Source: GWE2-42-39 sp942493345
GTDB lineage: Bacteria; Bacteroidota; Bacteroidia; Bacteroidales; Prolixibacteraceae
Assembly: GCA_942493345.1 (NCBI GenBank)
Contig: OW818695.1
Span: forward strand, 1,054,001-1,118,000
DNA: 64,000 bases
Direction of reading: 5' to 3'
Both the position numbers and the translations under genes were made by a program. Each line of letters starts with the position of its first letter. Within the stretch, counting starts at the first letter, position 1. This document shows positions 52,530-61,707 of the stretch, piece after piece. The notes beneath the pieces were generated by a model that was given only the letters and a program-made list of their open reading frames with translations, was not told the origin of the DNA and searched no databases.

Positions 52530-55307
52530 TTATGCTCTCCCCGAAATGGTAATTTTCTCCAATGCTGAAACGGTTCCTGTAAAATTACCTGCCACTTGTC
52601 CATTAATAGTTTCCGTTTTCACATTGAGTTTCGGATAAGCCAAACGAAGCGCCGGATCAGCCAGTAAGGTAAAATTCAGTTTGTTGATCCCGGTATTTGA
52701 ACCATTTTTTGCAAGGCGCATTATATCACCCATTCGAAGATTTTCGCCCGATGCATCTTTTTCAAAAACATGGTTATAGAAACTTTTCGAAAGGTCGAAA
52801 TTTGCCTGCGAAAAAACAATCCGTGTTGTCGAGAAAAGCCCGATCCCTCCCCCGTTTGGATTGAATAAAATATGTTCGCCTGCAGACAGTTCATCCTCGT
52901 CGAAACGACTGAACTCGCAGGTTGCCGTCACAAAAACAGGCAGGTTTTTGTAGTTCGACCACGCATTGATAGCGCTAACGTCAAGCACCCGTTCGTCGGC
53001 CAAAAATTCTTCATTTGCATGCCCGATGTAATTCAATATTAAAACACCTTCTTTTACCCTTTCGTTAATCGCATTATTCACGTCCGGATAAGTTGCCATC
53101 CCGGAAGAAGCCTCTTTCCGATACGCGTCAAAATATATCTTGTCGGTATAAAATGCCGGATAATTTTGATTGATCATATCGACAATAGTTTCCGACTGTT
53201 CCAGGTGCTGGCTGGTGAAACCATCTGCATTATTCCCATCATCAGCAATAAAACAGGCCACATTGCGCCATTTTCCCAGAGCATCGGCATTTACATAACT
53301 TTTTATTTTCCCGACAACCGCTTCTGCTTCGCTTATGGTACGAGCCGGAATACGGCCAATCCCCAAATCAACTAATCCGATACATCCACCTTCTTCCTGA
53401 TCAAGAAGTACATAAAAATCGTCGGAAATAAACGAACTTAAGGGCGAAAGCGATTCGTCGGACTGGTATGTTGGAATTAAATTATACCCCTTTTTACGAA
53501 TGTTTTTGTTGTCGAAACTGCCATCGCCAAAAAGCAGCACATACTTTAAGCTATTTTCGCCCTTTTCGTAGCACATGCGGATAAAATTCCGGATTCCGGC
53601 GGCATCGGGCAATCCACCGGAAAATTCGTTGTAAATCTGGTCTGTGGTGTAAACCGACACCGATATCTGGTCGTATTCACGGTGAAAATCGGCCAATTCG
53701 TTGGCCTGAACCAAAAATCGGGGATGAGTTATGATTAAAAATTCGGAAATTGCTGCTGAATGCAAATTCTGATTTCCAACCTCTTCAATTTTTTCAGGAA
53801 CAGGAATATTACCGGTTGGATTGAATGCCACGAACTCGCGAAGTTGGCTGGTTTCAACGACAAATTTCAAATCGGTTCCCGAAAGTTCAGTTGAAATGGA
53901 GCGGGGCTGCAAAAAATTACTCACATCCCAAACTTTTATACCAGAAGTTGCCTGTCCTATTTTATATTCCGTAACCGAACCGCTTTTCACCGTCCGCAAA
54001 TCGCGGAACGAAAGTTGTGCGTCGGCAAACGCCAGATGGCACCGGCTGTTTGCATCGATAAAGTCAATCCACGCCTCGGAATTATCGATTGCTGCGTTGT
54101 AAGTCGATTGTACGCTTATAGTAGAACCTGCAATCACTTTATCTTTCCTGAGCGTTCCCGTTCTTCCGTAGTCAGATTCAGGGTCATCCAGAAAAAGGCT
54201 CGAATAATCAATAGTCCCAAAAATCAAATTGTTTACAAGAAAGCTCATGTTGCTTGCATCCGACGACCTTCCAATCGTTTGAACAAGCATTTTTAATGTG
54301 TCTGTTTCGATCCTTCCCGGAAAATTTAACGTAAAATTTTTAGCTTGTCCTTTTGTATGCATGTCGCCATACCAAGACACTCCGGAATTGATAACATTCA
54401 ATTCTTCACTTTCAAGCATCAGGCAGCAATCGTATTCTGCAACCTGTTTATTCGGACTCACTGAAGGTTTGGCTTCATCCTGCACCAGAAGGGTGCCTCC
54501 TGCATCGGTCAGAAAATAAAATGTTTTATCCGAAAAATAATTCTGCTGGTGTACAAACATCTTTTGTGAAGCATCATACATCCACTTTATAGTACCGGTC
54601 GAATAGAAAAACAAGCAATCGGTATTGTTTCCGTCTTTTCCACGCCAAACAGCAATTTGCTGCAAATCATCGAAAAACGGCTCGTTGTTCATTACCGGCA
54701 ACATATAACCGCCATTGCCAAAAACATTTACCGATGCCGGATTGGAAAATCCCCACGACTGCAAATCGCTATATTTTATTTTATAAATACCCTTTTGCGC
54801 CGTCGCAATCTTCACCCATTTCCCGGAAGACAATACTGAACGTTGCGCCCAGTTTACTCGTAGTTGTGCCGATTTCAATGCCGACACAGCCTCTGCAGTT
54901 TCAAGATGAAACGAATCAATCCGGAATATTTTCCCATCCTTTTTTACAAACGGGACCAGTTCTATCTGCAGGTATTTTTCTTTTCCTGAATAAAAAAAAT
55001 GGGAATTGAATTTTATTTCTTCGGAAACAGACCCTGCCAATTCAACCGGAACATCATTCAGTATCGACAATTTCGGATTGACAAGCAGAACAGAAGAAAC
55101 AGCTTGCTCTACTTTAATCGTTTCAAAAAAAGAAGGAATTGAATTCCGATTTGATTTTACCGACCCAACAAAATCGGGCCAGCAAAAATGTCCGGCATCC
55201 AACACAATATTTTGAGGTACAGTCCAGTTTATTGTACGGTCTACATTTTCGGCCTGAAGCTGAAAAATACTTATAAAAATGAAAAAGGATAATAAAAAAT
55301 TCTTCAT
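52530..55307 (-). CDS. porU: Type IX secretion sortase PorU, N-terminal and catalytic part
   Basis: PorU is the cell-surface gingipain-like cysteine protease that cuts the CTD from T9SS cargo and attaches it to lipopolysaccharide. This frame has 925 residues: signal peptide (1-19), N-terminal beta domains, and a C25 peptidase domain. It includes FLIITHPRFLVQANELADFHREYDQISVSVY, VLLFGDGSFDN, the catalytic His763 in LNYIGHANEE, and Cys797 in TATCEFSRFDE. It ends abruptly at ITISGRA and a TAA, while the remainder is in another frame. A single base missing from the GGGG run (52539-52542 on this strand) explains the break. Adjacent porV and divergent gldJ match the standard T9SS neighbourhood. Confidence 0.9.
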   Translation of the reverse strand: MKNFLLSFFIFISIFQLQAENVDRTINWTVPQNIVLDAGHFCWPDFVGSVKSNRNSIPSFFETIKVEQAVSSVLLVNPKLSILNDVPVELAGSVSEEIKFNSHFFYSGKEKYLQIELVPFVKKDGKIFRIDSFHLETAEAVSALKSAQLRVNWAQRSVLSSGKWVKIATAQKGIYKIKYSDLQSWGFSNPASVNVFGNGGYMLPVMNNEPFFDDLQQIAVWRGKDGNNTDCLFFYSTGTIKWMYDASQKMFVHQQNYFSDKTFYFLTDAGGTLLVQDEAKPSVSPNKQVAEYDCCLMLESEELNVINSGVSWYGDMHTKGQAKNFTLNFPGRIETDTLKMLVQTIGRSSDASNMSFLVNNLIFGTIDYSSLFLDDPESDYGRTGTLRKDKVIAGSTISVQSTYNAAIDNSEAWIDFIDANSRCHLAFADAQLSFRDLRTVKSGSVTEYKIGQATSGIKVWDVSNFLQPRSISTELSGTDLKFVVETSQLREFVAFNPTGNIPVPEKIEEVGNQNLHSAAISEFLIITHPRFLVQANELADFHREYDQISVSVYTTDQIYNEFSGGLPDAAGIRNFIRMCYEKGENSLKYVLLFGDGSFDNKNIRKKGYNLIPTYQSDESLSPLSSFISDDFYVLLDQEEGGCIGLVDLGIGRIPARTISEAEAVVGKIKSYVNADALGKWRNVACFIADDGNNADGFTSQHLEQSETIVDMINQNYPAFYTDKIYFDAYRKEASSGMATYPDVNNAINERVKEGVLILNYIGHANEEFLADERVLDVSAINAWSNYKNLPVFVTATCEFSRFDEDELSAGEHILFNPNGGGIGLFSTTRIVFSQANFDLSKSFYNHVFEKDASGENLRMGDIMRLAKNGSNTGINKLNFTLLADPALRLAYPKLNVKTETINGQVAGNFTGTVSALEKITISGRA

Positions 55308-55500
55308 CAGTCAAAGTTCTGTAAATCATTTTGGCACCTAATTAACGATGCAGCTTGTGTAATATTGCAAGATAGGCAGATCAAAAAAAGTCATTTTTTT
55401 CAGACAAAACACAGAAATGCACTGTAAAAATATAAACAGGATAACGGATGTGGTTAAAAAAAGAATAAATTGGCGGGCAATAAGAATTGAACAATTTAGT

Positions 55501-55508
55501 TATATTTG
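55501..55508 (+). promoter_or_regulatory. -7 box of gldJ
   Basis: TATATTTG is an exact match to TAnnTTTG, 35 nt before the gldJ ATG. The nearest TTG lies too close for a standard -33. Confidence 0.55.
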
Positions 55509-55543
55509 TGTGTGTTTATTTTTTAAACTGAAATTGAATTACG

Positions 55544-56992
55544 ATGAAATTTAAAGCCATATTAATTATAGGGTTTGCAGCCCTTACGACAGGATGTGGA
55601 ATACTTGGAGGAGGCAAAAAAAATAATGTTTCCAGCACTACCGGATGGGAATACAACGATCCGAACAATGGCGGTTTTCAGGCCGACGAAGGATATGCGC
55701 AGGAAACAGGGCCAGGCTTGGTTTTTATACAGGGCGGCACCTTCACAATGGGACGTGTGGAGCAAGACGTAATGTATTCCTGGAACAATTCTCCCCGCCG
55801 GGTAACAGTTGCTTCTTTTTATATGGATGAAACAGAAGTATCAAATCTCGATTACCGGGAATATCTTTATTGGCTTCAACGGGTTTACCCCGGAAATCCT
55901 GAAAAATACCGCGAAGCCCTTCCCGACACATTGGTATGGCGCGAAGAACTGGCATACAACGAACCGTATATCGAAAATTATCTTCGTCACCCGGCATACG
56001 GCGATTATCCGGTTGTTGGCGTAAGCTGGCTTCAGTCCGATGCCTATTGCAAATGGAGGACCGACCGGGTAAATGAACAAATCTTGATTTCACGCGGCGT
56101 TCTTACTCCCGACAATTCACAAAACGGACAAAATGTATTTACGACCGACACCTATCTTGCCGGTTTATATCAAGGTACAGAAGGGAAAAAACCGTACGAA
56201 GATGCCAACAAAAATAACCGCCGCATTCGCTGGGAAGATGGCTTGCTGTTACCAAGCTACCGTTTGCCTACCGAAGCAGAATGGGAATATGCAGCCTATG
56301 CATTGCTTGAAAATGCTGACGGAGAATTATTAACCGACCGGAAAATTTATCCTTGGAACGGAACTTACCTGAGAGACACAGACAAGAAAAACCGTGGAAA
56401 AATGATGGCCAATTTTACCCGTGGACGTGGCGACATGATGGGCATGGCCGGTGCATTGAATGACAATGCTGATATTACGGCACCTGTTCATTCCTACCAG
56501 CCGAACAATTACGGGCTGTATTGTATGGCAGGGAACGTTAACGAATGGGTTTCCGATGTGTTCCGTCCTCTTTCATCGGAAGATGTTGCCGAATTCCAGC
56601 CATTCCGTGGAAATGTTTTCACCAAATACAAAACCGATAGCATAGGAAATATGGTTCGCAACCAATACGGAGAGCTGGTGAAAGATACCATTGCCGATTA
56701 TCGTAACTTCAGGGATGGTGATTACAGTTCGCAAATTATTGAAGGAAACTTAGATTGGAACAGTGTCAGCGGAAAGCTGAAAACAGATAACATGTACATC
56801 ATGGCTCAAAAACCCGGGCAATTCTCATCGCTGATTACTGATGAAGCCCGAATTCTCAAAGGTGGCTCATGGAAAGACCGTCCTTACTGGCTTATCCCCG
56901 GAACACGCCGCTGGATGCCGCAAACGGAAGCAGCAAACGACCTTGGGTTCCGCTGTGCAATGACCCGCGTTGGCAGTACCGAAGGATTATAA
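55544..56992 (+). CDS. gldJ: Gliding motility/T9SS lipoprotein GldJ (SUMF1-like)
   Basis: A 482-residue lipoprotein: signal with lipobox ALTTGC (Cys about 18), then a formylglycine-generating-enzyme-like domain. Domain markers are GPGLVFIQGGTFTMGRVEQD, VASFYMDETEVSNLDYREYLYWL, DYPVVGVSWLQSDAYCKWRTDRVNE, SYRLPTEAEWEYAAY, YCMAGNVNEWVSDVF and ILKGGSWKDRPYWLIPGTRRWMPQTEAANDLGFRCAM. GldJ keeps the SUMF1 fold but not an enzyme role; it is needed for gliding and for stability of GldK and other motor parts. It is divergent from porU-porV and followed by murF, the order also known from gliding flavobacteria. Confidence 0.9.
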   Translation: MKFKAILIIGFAALTTGCGILGGGKKNNVSSTTGWEYNDPNNGGFQADEGYAQETGPGLVFIQGGTFTMGRVEQDVMYSWNNSPRRVTVASFYMDETEVSNLDYREYLYWLQRVYPGNPEKYREALPDTLVWREELAYNEPYIENYLRHPAYGDYPVVGVSWLQSDAYCKWRTDRVNEQILISRGVLTPDNSQNGQNVFTTDTYLAGLYQGTEGKKPYEDANKNNRRIRWEDGLLLPSYRLPTEAEWEYAAYALLENADGELLTDRKIYPWNGTYLRDTDKKNRGKMMANFTRGRGDMMGMAGALNDNADITAPVHSYQPNNYGLYCMAGNVNEWVSDVFRPLSSEDVAEFQPFRGNVFTKYKTDSIGNMVRNQYGELVKDTIADYRNFRDGDYSSQIIEGNLDWNSVSGKLKTDNMYIMAQKPGQFSSLITDEARILKGGSWKDRPYWLIPGTRRWMPQTEAANDLGFRCAMTRVGSTEGL

Positions 56993-57013
56993 TCTGATTG
57001 AAAAATATATAAC

Positions 57014-57050
57014 AAGACCTCATTTGAAAAAATGGGGTTTTCTTTTTCCT
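57014..57050 (+). terminator. Hairpin with T-rich tail between gldJ and murF
   Basis: AAGACCTCATTT (57014-57025) pairs with AAATGGGGTTTT in a 12-bp stem with two G-T wobbles, followed by TCTTTTT. It lies after the gldJ stop and just before the murF ATG at 57057, so it may attenuate read-through. It also argues that murF does not start upstream of it. Confidence 0.6.
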
Positions 57051-57056
57051 GAAAAG

Positions 57057-58346
57057 ATGCAAATAGAACAACTACACCGGCTCTTCGAGCAACATCCTCA
57101 TATATCTACCGATACACGGAAAATTATTCCCGGCAGTATTTTCTTTGCGCTGAAAGGAGCGAATTTCAATGGAAATCAGTTTGCTGTTGAAGCGCTTAAA
57201 AGCGGGGCAGCTTATGCAGTTATTGACGAAGCACCTGTCGAAGAAAACGAAAAATTAATCCGGGTAGAAGATTCGATGAAATGCCTGCAGCAACTGGCTG
57301 CCTTTCACCGGAAAAAATTAAACACACCCATATTGGCAATTACCGGCACCAACGGAAAAACCACCACCAAAGAACTCACTGCTGCTGTTCTTTCTACGAA
57401 ATATAAAATCTGCTTCACGCAAGGCAATTTGAACAACCATATCGGCGTACCGCTGACTTTGCTTCATATGGACTCGTCAACCGAAATGGCTGTGATTGAA
57501 ATGGGAGCCAACCATCCCGGGGAAATTGATGCGCTGTGCCAAATTGCCAGTCCCGATTTCGGGCTGATCACCAATGTTGGAAAAGCGCATCTCGAAGGCT
57601 TCGGCTCATTTGAAGGAGTGGTGCAAACAAAAACCGAATTATACCGTTTTCTGAAAACAAAAAATGGCAAGTGCTTTGTCAATTCCGACGACCCGGTTTT
57701 AAGTGAGAAAGCCAAAGATTTGAATTCGATAAATTACGGAAAATTGGGCAACAATTTTTTGCAGGGAGAACTTGCCTCCACCGATTATTATGTGGTAGCA
57801 AAAGCACTGTTTACAAAAGGCTGGCTGTACCTGAAATCAAAACTCATCGGGTCGTACAATTTCGACAATATCCTGGCCGCCGCCTGTGTCGGCCTCTATT
57901 TCCAGATCGATCCACTACTCATACAAAAAGCAATTGAGAACTACACCCCATCGAACAACCGTTCGCAACTGATCGAGACCGGAACCAACAGAATCATCAT
58001 GGATGCCTACAATGCCAATCCAACCAGCATGATGGCGTCCCTTCGTAATTTTGTATCAATCAATCATCCGGAGAAAGTTCTCATATTGGGCGACATGCTC
58101 GAATTGGGACAAGAGTCAGAACCCGAACATCAGAAGATTGTTGATTTTATTGCTGAGAATAAATTTGAACCGGTATTCCTGATCGGAAAAAATTTTGCAA
58201 AAACCAACGACGGGCAAAAAACAAAGAAGTTCGACAATGCCGAACTTCTTGCTAACTACTTAAATAAACAACCACTAATAAACAAACTTATTCTTATAAA
58301 AGGTTCACGGGGCATTTCACTTGAAAAAATCCTCGGAAACCTTTAA
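57057..58346 (+). CDS. murF: UDP-N-acetylmuramoyl-tripeptide--D-alanyl-D-alanine ligase
   Basis: Adds D-Ala-D-Ala to UDP-MurNAc-tripeptide, the last cytoplasmic step of the murein precursor. The start is the ATG at 57057 (MQIEQLHRLFEQHPHISTDTR); an upstream in-frame start at 56970 would overlap gldJ and run through the hairpin. This gives 429 residues. Mur ligase motifs: STDTRKIIPGSIFFALKGANFNGNQF, ITGTNGKTTTKELTAAVL (ATP-binding P-loop), NLNNHIGVPLTLL, EMGANHPGEIDALC, ITNVGKAHLEGFGS, and the C-terminal MDAYNANPTSMMASLRNF and LGDMLELG. Neighbour gldJ is a frequent partner of murF in this phylum. Confidence 0.95.
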   Translation: MQIEQLHRLFEQHPHISTDTRKIIPGSIFFALKGANFNGNQFAVEALKSGAAYAVIDEAPVEENEKLIRVEDSMKCLQQLAAFHRKKLNTPILAITGTNGKTTTKELTAAVLSTKYKICFTQGNLNNHIGVPLTLLHMDSSTEMAVIEMGANHPGEIDALCQIASPDFGLITNVGKAHLEGFGSFEGVVQTKTELYRFLKTKNGKCFVNSDDPVLSEKAKDLNSINYGKLGNNFLQGELASTDYYVVAKALFTKGWLYLKSKLIGSYNFDNILAAACVGLYFQIDPLLIQKAIENYTPSNNRSQLIETGTNRIIMDAYNANPTSMMASLRNFVSINHPEKVLILGDMLELGQESEPEHQKIVDFIAENKFEPVFLIGKNFAKTNDGQKTKKFDNAELLANYLNKQPLINKLILIKGSRGISLEKILGNL

Positions 58347-58360
58347 AAATCCAACAACCC

Positions 58361-58380
58361 TGCCCTGAAGTATCGGGGCA
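58361..58380. terminator. Short hairpin between convergent murF and trxA
   Basis: TGCCCTGA and TCGGGGCA pair over eight bases with one wobble around AGTA. No T-run follows on either strand, so it is a weak terminator candidate. Confidence 0.4.
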
Positions 58381-58397
58381 GCATGACATTACCGCAT

Positions 58398-58766
58398 TCA
58401 ATTTGCCGGTTTTTCAACCTTCAGGACTTCTGAAATCGCCTGTACAAATGTGTTTTTCGGTAAAGCTCCCATAGCCATTTGCGGCTGACCTTCCGTAGGC
58501 ACAAACAATAACGAAGGAATACTTTGAATGCCAAACATGGCTGACAGTTCGCGCTGTTCTTCTGTATTCACTTTATAAATTTTTATACTGTCGCCGTATT
58601 CTTTCTGTAACTCTTCCAACAGCGGGGCAACCATTTTGCACGGACCGCACCAATCGGCGTAAAAATCAATTAAACACGGAGTACTGCCTTCGTATTTCCA
58701 ATCCTTATTTTGTTCAAAATTGAAAACTTTCACTTTGAATGTTTCCTTGGTTAAATGTTCCAACAT
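58398..58766 (-). CDS. trxA: Thioredoxin
   Basis: A 122-residue cytoplasmic thioredoxin with the canonical FYADWCGPCKMVAPLLEEL active site (CGPC). The cis-proline segment is SIPSLLFVPTEGQ, with a Gly-Ala-like loop GALPKNTFVQAI. The N-terminus is longer than in E. coli TrxA (MLEHLTKETFKVKVFNFEQNKDW). It serves as general disulfide reductant. It is transcribed alone and convergent with murF; a good promoter lies upstream. Confidence 0.93.
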   Translation of the reverse strand: MLEHLTKETFKVKVFNFEQNKDWKYEGSTPCLIDFYADWCGPCKMVAPLLEELQKEYGDSIKIYKVNTEEQRELSAMFGIQSIPSLLFVPTEGQPQMAMGALPKNTFVQAISEVLKVEKPAN

Positions 58767-58788
58767 GACTTTGCTATTTTAAATTATA

Positions 58789-58821
58789 CAAACATACATA
58801 TTTCTATATATCTCCATTCAA
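58789..58821 (-). promoter_or_regulatory. Promoter of trxA
   Basis: On the minus strand TTG (58819-58821), a 22-nt spacer and TATGTTTG (58789-58796, exact consensus) precede the trxA ATG by 22 nt. Confidence 0.55.
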
Positions 58822-58877
58822 TCATCGTGCCGAAAAAAATCGGATGAAAAATACTCGATGGACAAAACAAATAATTG

Positions 58878-58885
58878 TAATTTTG
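58878..58885 (+). promoter_or_regulatory. -7 box before the CCA nucleotidyltransferase gene
   Basis: TAATTTTG matches TAnnTTTG exactly, 66 nt upstream of the ATG at 58952. No -33 element was found. Confidence 0.35.
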
Positions 58886-58951
58886 TCACGGGTTTAAACA
58901 AATTGTCATATATAATTATTTATATATCTCAGACTTGCCCGATATTTCAAA

Positions 58952-60364
58952 ATGAAAGAATACTTAAAAGATCCAATATTTACAGTTATTTCAGAAGTTG
59001 CTGATAAAAATGCCCTCGAAACATACGTCATCGGCGGTTTTGTCAGGGACTTAATTCTGAACCGGCCTTCGCCCGACATTGACATTGTAACCATTGGCAG
59101 CGGAATCGAGCTTGCCCAGAAGGTTGCCAAATCACTAAAGCCAAGCCCGCAAGTCAGTGTATTTAAGAATTTTGGCACGGCAATGTTAAAATACAGTAAG
59201 CTGGAAATTGAATTTGTTGGCGCCCGCCGGGAATCGTACCAACGTGATTCGCGCAAACCGATTGTTGAAGACGGGACGCTTGAAGACGATCAAAACCGGC
59301 GCGATTTTACGATCAACGCCATGGCGATCTGCCTCAACCGCGAACGTTTTGGTGAACTGGTCGACCCTTTTGGCGGAATGATTGACATCCAACGAAAAAT
59401 TATCCGCACTCCGCTCGACCCGGACATTACTTTTTCCGACGACCCGTTGCGTATGATGCGTGCCATCCGTTTCTCAACCCAACTGGGGTTCATGATTGAC
59501 GAAAAAACTCTTCTGGCAATCACACGAAATAAAGACCGGATAAAAATTGTTTCGAAAGAGCGGATTGTGACCGAACTGGATAAAATAATACTGGCAAAAA
59601 AACCATCTTCCGGCTTTAAATTATTGGAAAAGACCGGGCTGCTTGAGATTATTTTTCCTGAATTGTACCGACTGAAGGGACAGGAAGAAATAAACGGCAT
59701 TGGCCACAAAGATAATTTCTATCATACCCTTGAAGTTTTGGACCGGTTGGCGTCCAATTCAGAAAACCTCTGGTTGCGTTGGTCCGCACTACTGCACGAT
59801 ATAGCCAAACCAACAACTAAAAAGTTCTCCGGCATGTTGGGCTGGACCTTCCACGGGCATAATTTCATTGGCGCCAAAATGGTTCCGGGGATCTTCAAAC
59901 GGATGAAACTTCCGTTGAATGAAAAAATGAAGTTTGTTGAAAAAATGGTACAACTGCACATGCGCCCCATTGTCCTCTCGGAAGAAGAAGTAACCGACTC
60001 AGCAGTTCGCCGTTTGCTTTTCGAGGCAGGCGATGACATTGATGAACTGATGACCCTGTGCGAAGCCGATATTACTTCGAAGAACCAAGACAAAGTAGTT
60101 CGTTACATGAACAATTTTCGATTGGTCCGCGAAAAGCTGAAAGACCTCGAAGAACGCGACCACATCCGCAATTTCCAGCCACCGGTTACCGGCGAAATTA
60201 TTATGGAAGTTTTTGGACTGACTCCCTGCCGGGAAGTTGGTACTATAAAAGACGCCATAAAAGATGCCATCCTCGACGGAATAATTCACAACGATTATGA
60301 AGAAGCATATCAATTTATGCTAAAAAAAGGAGACGAACTGGGATTAAACCCGGTAAAACAATAA
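58952..60364 (+). CDS. CCA tRNA nucleotidyltransferase with HD domain
   Basis: A 470-residue class II nucleotidyltransferase that adds or repairs the 3' CCA end of tRNAs. The head domain has YVIGGFVRDLILNRPSPDIDIVTIG (the G-G and the D-x-D metal pair), FVGARRESYQRDSRKP and LEDDQNRRDFTINAMAIC. The neck has FSDDPLRMMRAIRFSTQLGF. A C-terminal HD domain carries DNFYHTLEVLDRL and LLHDIAKP, as in CCA enzymes with extra phosphohydrolase activity. Poly(A) polymerase is an alternative, but Bacteroidota members of this form are usually CCA enzymes. It is followed directly by a perfect hairpin. Confidence 0.88.
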   Translation: MKEYLKDPIFTVISEVADKNALETYVIGGFVRDLILNRPSPDIDIVTIGSGIELAQKVAKSLKPSPQVSVFKNFGTAMLKYSKLEIEFVGARRESYQRDSRKPIVEDGTLEDDQNRRDFTINAMAICLNRERFGELVDPFGGMIDIQRKIIRTPLDPDITFSDDPLRMMRAIRFSTQLGFMIDEKTLLAITRNKDRIKIVSKERIVTELDKIILAKKPSSGFKLLEKTGLLEIIFPELYRLKGQEEINGIGHKDNFYHTLEVLDRLASNSENLWLRWSALLHDIAKPTTKKFSGMLGWTFHGHNFIGAKMVPGIFKRMKLPLNEKMKFVEKMVQLHMRPIVLSEEEVTDSAVRRLLFEAGDDIDELMTLCEADITSKNQDKVVRYMNNFRLVREKLKDLEERDHIRNFQPPVTGEIIMEVFGLTPCREVGTIKDAIKDAILDGIIHNDYEEAYQFMLKKGDELGLNPVKQ

Positions 60365-60409
60365 AAATTAACCCCGATAAAGGTTCAAACTTTATCGGGG
60401 TTAATTTTT
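60363..60409. terminator. Strong bidirectional terminator
   Basis: A perfect 20-bp stem (60363-60382 with 60390-60409) around GTTCAAA, with A's at the left and T's at the right end. It overlaps the last base pairs of the CCA gene stop and ends two bases before panB's stop, serving both convergent genes. Confidence 0.92.
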
Positions 60410-60410
60410 A

Positions 60411-61226
60411 TTAATATTGTTCCCCTTCGTTGGGGAAATTACTTGATTTTACATCTTCAACATAAGTTCTGACAGCACCTTTTATTTCGGTAGCCAAGTT
60501 TAGATAACGTCTCAGAAAACGCGGAGAGAACGTTTGCGTAATCCCCAACATATCATGAATGACCAACACTTGTCCATCGACACCGCCACCGGCACCAATA
60601 CCGATCACCGGAATTTTCAATGTTTGGGCAACTTTTGCTCCTAGTTCAGCCGGAATTTTTTCCAAAACAATAGCAAAACATCCGGCTTCTTCCAACAATT
60701 TGGCATCTTCGATAAGTTTATTTGCCTCAGCTTCTTCCTTTGCGCGGACAGTATAGGTTCCGTATTTATTGATCGATTGTGGCATTAATCCGAGATGTCC
60801 CATGACAGGTAAACCTGCATCTATAATTTTCTTTATATCGACGATGATCTCTTTTCCTCCTTCAATTTTGAGTGAATCGGCTCCCGTTTCTTTCATAATA
60901 CGGATGGCTGCATTCAATGATTCCAAAGGATTTCCGGAACAAGTACCAAAAGGCATATCAATTACCACCAGTGCACGGGTTACTGCTCTTACAACAGAAG
61001 TGCCGTGATAAATCATTTGGTCAAGGGTTATCGGGAGGGTGGTTTCATTACCGGCCATCACATTCGAAGCAGAATCGCCTACCAAAATAACATCCACCCC
61101 AGCCTCGTCAACCAGTTTGGCCATGCTGTAATCGTAGGCAGTAAGCATCGAAATTTTTTCGCCTTTCAGCTTCATTTCCGACAACACATGGGTTGTCACT
61201 CTTTTTATTTCTTTATGAACTGACAT
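60411..61226 (-). CDS. panB: 3-methyl-2-oxobutanoate hydroxymethyltransferase
   Basis: Makes ketopantoate from ketoisovalerate using methylene-tetrahydrofolate, the first committed step of pantothenate synthesis. The start is placed at the ATG at 61226 (MSVHKEIKRVTTHVL), six codons inside the longest frame, giving 271 residues. Motifs: KISMLTAYDYSMAKLVDEAGVDVILVGDSASNVMAG (metal Asp), TLPITLDQMIYHG, LVVIDMPFGTCSG, SLKIEGG, PVMGHLGLMPQSINKYG, AIVLEKIPAELG and PVIGIGAGGGVDGQVLVIHDMLG. The rest of the pathway (panC, panD) is not linked. coaX, which uses pantothenate, is at 5.8 kb. Confidence 0.95.
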   Translation of the reverse strand: MSVHKEIKRVTTHVLSEMKLKGEKISMLTAYDYSMAKLVDEAGVDVILVGDSASNVMAGNETTLPITLDQMIYHGTSVVRAVTRALVVIDMPFGTCSGNPLESLNAAIRIMKETGADSLKIEGGKEIIVDIKKIIDAGLPVMGHLGLMPQSINKYGTYTVRAKEEAEANKLIEDAKLLEEAGCFAIVLEKIPAELGAKVAQTLKIPVIGIGAGGGVDGQVLVIHDMLGITQTFSPRFLRRYLNLATEIKGAVRTYVEDVKSSNFPNEGEQY

Positions 61227-61707
61227 AGCATTTTCGTTTATCAATGCAAAGTAAACAACTTTTCAGCGAACCAACCAAACAAGTTAATTCATATTATACT
61301 CTCAGAAAAAATTCTTTCCGATACATATAATAAAGAAGCCCCCATACGACAGCCAGATAGCCAACAGAAGAAATAAAGCGGGCAGGCAGAGAAATCAAAA
61401 TCGAATTACACCAATCATCCGGGAATAAAACAACCTTTTCTGTCAGTCGGTTCGTTTCTTTCTTCGCAAAAAGATCCTAAAAACGAGCTCATCAACGTAA
61501 TAAAAGGTTCAATTGAGTTTACATTTTCAAATGTAACCAAATATGCTATTCGCTGTCGTTTTGTCACCAGAAATGACAGGCTTATCGCGTGCCAAAAAAT
61601 CTCCGTGCCATTATTACACAAAAGAACATTGAATTCAACATGGCATAATGATTGATAAAACCCCGTCGTAACATTTTTAAAAAGAACGATTAAAACATAT
61701 AATAAAA
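61227..61707. other. Intergenic region upstream of dnaK with an 18-bp palindrome
   Basis: 481 nt separate panB and dnaK (divergent). No gene is seen. TTACATTT-TC-AAATGTAA (61519-61536) is an 8-bp perfect inverted repeat. No CIRCE (TTAGCACTC-N9-GAGTGCTAA) and no clear TAnnTTTG box were found, so how dnaK is controlled is not visible. Confidence 0.5.

Noticed and set aside
56970..57056. Longer murF from 56970
   Set aside because: It overlaps the gldJ end and would include the hairpin at 57014-57050; the ATG at 57057 fits the family.
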